Below, piece by piece: positions 6,411 to 9,201 of a DNA stretch of 9,201 nucleotides. The notes under the pieces were generated by a model. That model made no database searches. It saw nothing but the letters and a program-made list of their open reading frames with translations, and had not been told where the DNA came from. Origin of the DNA: Deltaproteobacteria bacterium (GTDB lineage Bacteria > Desulfobacterota > Desulfarculia > Adiutricales > Adiutricaceae); NCBI GenBank assembly GCA_031257955.1, contig JAIRNQ010000229.1:1-9201 (forward strand), in the 5' to 3' direction. How positions within the stretch are numbered: position 1 is the stretch's first letter; each line of letters begins with the position of its first letter. The position numbers and the translations under genes are program-made.

Positions 6411-7637
6411 TTACTTATGTCGGGGTTTTTTGGCGACCGACCCGGTCGCCTTGGCCGTGGCCGGTTTGGCCGGCTTCCGGTCGGCGGGCCCACCGGAACC
6501 GGCGCCAAGGGAGCTTTTTGTGGTTTTTTTTGGGGCATCCCCGGCCAAGTCGATACTTTTGGAATCGACAAAGGCGTCGCTAAAATACCGGTGGGGTGGT
6601 AGGATTGTCCCGGGGGCCACTTCGGCGTTACGCAGGCAGCAGTAAGGGCCCAGGCTGGCCCCGGCGCCCACTTTGGTGTTTCCGGTCATGACCACCCCTG
6701 GGCCCAAGGTCACGTCCCGGCCAATTTTGACGCTGGCCTCGATGTGGGTGGTGGCCGGATCGTCCATGGCCACCCCGGCCAAAAGCCAGCTTTCGTTAAT
6801 CCTGCCCCGCAAAATGGCCTGGGCCCTGGCCAGTTCCCGACAGTCGTTGACGCCCTGGACCTCCAAGGGATCCGGGCCCTGGATGGCCGCGGCCAAATGC
6901 CCCTTGGCCCTAAACTCGGCCACGACGTCGGTCAGGTAATACTCGTTTTGGGCGTTGTCCGGCTTGAGGTTAAAGACGTTTTCTATCAAAGTGGCGCAAT
7001 CGGCGACGTAGACGCCGCTGTTGATCTCGTCGATCGAAAGCTCCTCGTCGTTGGCGTCCCTGGCCTCGACAATCCGTTCCAACCAGCCGTTTTTGTCCCT
7101 GATTACCCGGCCGTAAGAGGCCGGATCGGCCAGCCTGACCGTCAAAACGCTAATCAGCCGCCCCAAAGCGGCGTGGGCGTCCAGCAAATCCAAAAGCGTC
7201 TGGGGCGAAATGAGCGGCACGTCCCCGGGCAGTATGACCACCGGCCCGTCGAAACCTTCCAGGCCTTCCGCGGCCACGCGAACGGCGTCGCCGGTGCCCC
7301 TGGGCACCTCCTGCCGCAAACAAATCGGGCCAAAAGGGGCGATCTCGCGCTCGACGGCCTCGGCCCCATGGCCGGTAACCACCACCAGCCTGGCCGGGGC
7401 CAAATAACGGGCGGCGTTCAAGACGTGGGTGATTATGGGCCGGCCCATGACCGGGCGCAACACCTTGGGCAGATCCGATTTCATGCGGGTGCCCTTGCCG
7501 GCGGCCAAGACCACCACCGCCGGGCTCTTGGGCCCCCGGTCGGCCGCCGCCTTGGCCGGCCCCTTGGCCGGGGCCTTGGCCGAGTTTTTGGCTTTGGCCG
7601 GGCTTTTGGCCTTGGCCGCGTTTTTTTCTTTGGCCAT
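6411..7637 (-). CDS. glmU: GlmU-type UDP-GlcNAc pyrophosphorylase with truncated acetyltransferase domain
   Basis: 408-residue homologue of GlmU. The N-terminal uridylyltransferase domain (about 38-265), which joins UTP and GlcNAc-1-phosphate, is complete: LAAGKGTRMKSDLPKVL (44-60), QEVPRGTGDAV (109-119), PGDVPL (137-142, metal-binding Asp139), INSGVYV (205-211), NEYYLTD (231-237) and GVND (262-265, Asn264). The left-handed beta-helix that follows has only a few coils (about 298-350) and stops near E. coli residue 325, before the acetyltransferase residues (E. coli Arg333, Lys351, His363). The CoA-dependent acetylation of glucosamine-1-phosphate should thus be missing. Lys/Ala-rich tails flank the core (2-36 and about 371-408). 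ATG 7637 is preferred: GGGGA lies about seven bases upstream, and a TATAAT at 7700-7695 would leave the in-frame GTG/ATG-like start at 7685 almost leaderless. The glmS-like gene lies downstream. Confidence 0.92.
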   Translation of the reverse strand: MAKEKNAAKAKSPAKAKNSAKAPAKGPAKAAADRGPKSPAVVVLAAGKGTRMKSDLPKVLRPVMGRPIITHVLNAARYLAPARLVVVTGHGAEAVEREIAPFGPICLRQEVPRGTGDAVRVAAEGLEGFDGPVVILPGDVPLISPQTLLDLLDAHAALGRLISVLTVRLADPASYGRVIRDKNGWLERIVEARDANDEELSIDEINSGVYVADCATLIENVFNLKPDNAQNEYYLTDVVAEFRAKGHLAAAIQGPDPLEVQGVNDCRELARAQAILRGRINESWLLAGVAMDDPATTHIEASVKIGRDVTLGPGVVMTGNTKVGAGASLGPYCCLRNAEVAPGTILPPHRYFSDAFVDSKSIDLAGDAPKKTTKSSLGAGSGGPADRKPAKPATAKATGSVAKKPRHK

Positions 7638-7694
7638 AAACGTCCCCGCTAAAACCGGCCGCCCGTGGGGGGCGCCGGCGTTCATCTTGGGGAA

Positions 7695-7700
7695 ATTATA
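7695..7700 (-). promoter_or_regulatory. glmU: Candidate -10 box for glmU
   Basis: On the - strand a perfect TATAAT (7700-7695) sits 57 bases before the chosen glmU ATG, so a start near 7688 would give a leader of about 50 bases. No good -35 at 16-18 bases is seen (best TTGTAT at 20 bases), so the promoter may depend on an activator or be a chance match. Confidence 0.4.
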
Positions 7701-7723
7701 CTAAAATCCACCAAAAATTGATA

Positions 7724-7738
7724 CAAGGCCTAGCCTTG
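7724..7738. promoter_or_regulatory. Perfect dyad between divergent glmU and yqeC
   Basis: caaggc-cta-gccttg: two six-base arms with a three-base centre, in the 146-base gap between the divergent start codons. It overlaps the first bases of the TTGACA box at 7736-7741 and lies about 24 bases upstream of the glmU TATAAT. The position fits an operator for a regulator controlling one or both genes, but no regulator gene is in the window. Confidence 0.35.
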
Positions 7739-7764
7739 ACATGGATCCAAAGCGGATATATCGT
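7736..7764 (+). promoter_or_regulatory. Candidate promoter for yqeC
   Basis: TTGACA at 7736-7741 is a perfect -35 match. At 17 bases it is followed by TATCGT (7759-7764), four of six for a -10. A start near 7771 gives a very short leader beginning just before the AAGGA ribosome binding site (about 7772-7776). If real, it excludes the upstream in-frame ATG at 7718 as start. Confidence 0.4.
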
Positions 7765-7783
7765 AAACCCAAAGGATACCGCC

Positions 7784-8635
7784 ATGCGTTTCTCTAAGCT
7801 TATCGCCCCGCTGGCCGACCGGTTCTTGGCCGAACCGGCCCCCGAAGCCCGGACCCGGCCCGGCCACCCCGAAGGCCCCAATACCATTGCCGTAATCGGC
7901 GGCGGGGGCAAAACCTCCGTTTTGAGGCGCTTGGAAATGGAGCTGAGCGAGGCCCATTTGCCGGTCATAACCACCGTCACCACCCGATTGGGCAGTCGCG
8001 AGCTGCCGACGCTGACCCCGGTGCGGGCCGAAGACCCCGACCAAGTTTTGGCCGCCGCCCGCCGGGCCCTGGCCGGCGAAAGGCTCCTCCTCTTTGGCCC
8101 GGAACGGCCAGACGATCGGGGGCACGGGACGCATAGCGGCCTTCCGCCCGACTGGCTGGCCGAGGCCCGCGAGCTGGCCGGGCCGGAACTTACCTGGTTG
8201 GTCGAGGCCGACGGCTCGAAAGGGCGCCCGCTGAAGGCCCACCGGGAGGGGGAACCCGTTTTTCCGCCGCCGCCTTACTATTGCCTTTTGGTCATCGGCC
8301 TTACCGCCCTGACCCTTCCCTGGCCCGAGGCCCTCCACCGCCCGGAAACCTTCTACGGCCGCTTGCCGCTCCCCACGACCCCCCGGACCCTTAGACCAAC
8401 CGAGATCTCCATCTACGCCGCCTCCGCCTACCGACCCCTAAAGCCGGACCTCATCTACCTGAACCAGACCGACGCCCTAACCGGCGGCCACTTCTCAAGC
8501 GGGAGACAACTGGCCCACCTCCTCTCCCAGGCCGGCTTCAGGGTAGCCTGCGGGAGCTTAAAAAACGGCCTCTTCCTCGACTGGACCCTCGAACACCCCC
8601 ACTCAGTCCGCACGCCCGACGACCGAGTCCCATAA
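7784..8635 (+). CDS. yqeC: Putative selenium cofactor biosynthesis protein YqeC
   Basis: 283-residue protein resembling YqeC, a P-loop family linked by gene context to selenium-dependent molybdenum hydroxylases; its exact reaction is not established. TIAVIGGGGKTSVLRRL contains the glycine-rich loop GGGGKTS (39-45), followed by PVITTVTTRLG (60-70), the TTTT-type segment of the family. The hallmark EADGSKGRPLK spans 141-151 (E141-A-D-G144), followed by EGEPVFP, and VIGLTALTLPWPEALHRPE matches the next conserved block. The C-terminal third continues the family with YLNQTDAL. ATG 7784 is chosen because AAGGA lies seven bases before it and the family begins close to the P-loop; an in-frame ATG at 7718 would add 22 unrelated residues. 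The usual partners (yqeB, hydroxylase subunits, selD) are not in the window, so its physiological link here is open. It is transcribed away from glmU. Confidence 0.85.
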   Translation: MRFSKLIAPLADRFLAEPAPEARTRPGHPEGPNTIAVIGGGGKTSVLRRLEMELSEAHLPVITTVTTRLGSRELPTLTPVRAEDPDQVLAAARRALAGERLLLFGPERPDDRGHGTHSGLPPDWLAEARELAGPELTWLVEADGSKGRPLKAHREGEPVFPPPPYYCLLVIGLTALTLPWPEALHRPETFYGRLPLPTTPRTLRPTEISIYAASAYRPLKPDLIYLNQTDALTGGHFSSGRQLAHLLSQAGFRVACGSLKNGLFLDWTLEHPHSVRTPDDRVP

Positions 8636-8650
8636 GCCCCGCCCCGCCGG

Positions 8651-8872
8651 CCAATTCAGAACTCTAACGCCCAACTATCCACACCGCAGTCCGAAACGCC
8701 TTGGCCAATTCAAAATTTCGCATCCCTCGCCGGCCCATCTCCCAAGCCAATTCATAATTCCGTAACTCCCCCCGCCCCAACTCCCAAGCCAATTCATAAT
8801 ATCTCATCCCTCGCCGGCCCATCTCCCAAGCCAATTCATAATTACCTCACGATAGCCGCCCAAAACGCCGAC
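8651..8872. repeat. Degenerate 42-bp tandem repeat array
   Basis: The word CCAATTCA recurs at 8651, 8705, 8747, 8789 and 8831, with a decayed CCAATTAC at 8872. The four central intervals are 42, 42, 42 and 41 bases; the first is 54. Units 8705 and 8789 agree almost base for base (catccctcgccggcccatct), while 8747 and the flanking units diverge. The - strand of each clear unit carries ATG-AAT-TGG-CTT-GGG. One frame (8797 down to 8675) reads 40 codons as a 14-residue repeat, MNWLGSWGGGSYGI / MNWLGRWAGEGCEI / LNWPRRFGLRCG. Another (8839 to 8804) reads MNWLGRWAGEG and stops. There are no unique spacers, so it is not a CRISPR. Confidence 0.8.
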
Positions 8873-9024
8873 CAATTACCAATTATTTCACGTTAGCCTC
8901 CTAACAGCCTGCCCAACGGCCCCTTTCCAGAATCCGCGTCTCTCAAATCGCCCCCTTACCCCCACGATCCCCACCCGTGGCCGCCCTTTACTTCGGGAGA
9001 TGACCCAGCCCCAGAGAACCCGCC
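8873..9024. other. Unannotated spacer between the two tandem arrays
   Basis: No gene is recognised. A 14-base hairpin at 8892-8905 (gttag-cctc-ctaac) carries a perfect AGGAGG on the - strand (8902-8897), followed five bases later by GTG-AAA-TAA, a two-codon frame. The rest is C-rich on the + strand; the - strand frame that covers the 48-bp array continues through it and stops at 8956. Confidence 0.4.
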
Positions 9025-9201
9025 TTCCCCACCCAGGCCTAATCCGGCCACCCGGCGACTCCGCAAGCACCCTTCCCCACCCAAGCCTAATCCGGCCACC
9101 CGGCGACTCCGCAAGCACCCTTCACCCCCCAAGGCGAATCCGGGCACCCGGCGACTCCCCAAGCAACCAACCCCACCCAAGCCGCAGCCGGGCACCCGAC
9201 G
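9025..9201. repeat. 48-bp tandem repeat array running off the window edge
   Basis: Units start at 9025, 9073, 9121 and 9169, exactly 48 bases apart; the last is cut by the window end. The first two differ at one or two bases, the third and fourth at more. The period is a multiple of three. On the - strand one frame is open from the window edge to a stop at 8956-8958 and repeats the 16 residues GGEGCLRSRRVAGLGL, with Cys in each unit. It could be the C-terminus of a repeat protein starting outside the window, or chance in GC-rich repeats: a second - strand frame also reads 16-residue repeats (LAESPGGRIRLGWGRV). Confidence 0.8.

Noticed and set aside
6744..7652. 302-codon + strand ORF opposite glmU
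   Set aside because: It lies wholly antisense to a well-conserved glmU domain, its translation is Gly/Gln/Pro-rich without recognisable motifs, and GC-rich codon use explains the open frame.
7718..7783. Upstream ATG of the yqeC frame
   Set aside because: It lies upstream of the only good promoter candidate, has no ribosome binding site, and adds residues absent from the family; AAGGA precedes ATG 7784.
8888..9118. 76-codon - strand ORF over the 48-bp array as a real gene
   Set aside because: It begins at a GTG directly after an in-frame stop, has no ribosome binding site distinct from the repeat, and competes with another open frame; kept only as part of the repeat description.
8651..9201. 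CRISPR array
   Set aside because: The units are tandem without unique spacers of constant length, the whole period is repeated, and no cas gene is present.

Overview
The window is about 9.2 kb of GC-rich bacterial DNA and looks chromosomal. It shows no phage, transposon, rRNA, tRNA or CRISPR signature. Periplasmic LysM and OmpA proteins, a lipoprotein, two amino-sugar enzymes and a YqeC-type selenium-cofactor protein suggest a Gram-negative bacterium. A Desulfobacterota (former Deltaproteobacteria) relative is my best guess, at low confidence and without a database search.

Left part (307-3482, + strand): three exported proteins, each preceded by its own gap rich in hairpins. They are a LysM-domain protein, a small lipoprotein with a DNRLRE-like C-terminus, and an ankyrin / TSP3 / OmpA-C protein. 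All three look envelope-directed, and two carry recognisable peptidoglycan-binding modules. The gap before the third gene holds a near-identical pair of intergenic repeats, whose hairpin core recurs just before the first gene. A strong terminator (3531-3574) closes this block against the convergent trpS.

Middle part (3622-7637, - strand, transcribed right to left): glmU, a glmS-like gene, then trpS. The glmU-glmS order is the usual one for UDP-GlcNAc synthesis, but both enzymes are incomplete. GlmU keeps the uridylyltransferase domain and loses most of the acetyltransferase beta-helix, including its catalytic residues, and has Lys/Ala-rich tails at both ends. GlmS keeps both SIS (isomerase) domains, lacks the whole N-terminal glutaminase domain, and has its conserved C-terminal tail (with the substrate lysine) replaced by a low-complexity extension of about 85 residues. 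This paired domain loss in neighbouring steps of one pathway is the main biological puzzle of the window.

Right part (7784-9201): a yqeC-like gene is transcribed divergently from glmU across a short intergenic region with a perfect dyad and candidate promoters. The remaining 566 bases hold no confident gene. They hold two separate tandem arrays, of 42-bp and 48-bp period (both multiples of three), which read as repeated peptides on the - strand. Short intergenic AT-containing spacers, very frequent TTGGCC/GGCCAA words and many hairpins give the window a distinctive texture. Most long antisense ORFs are shadows caused by GC-rich codon use.
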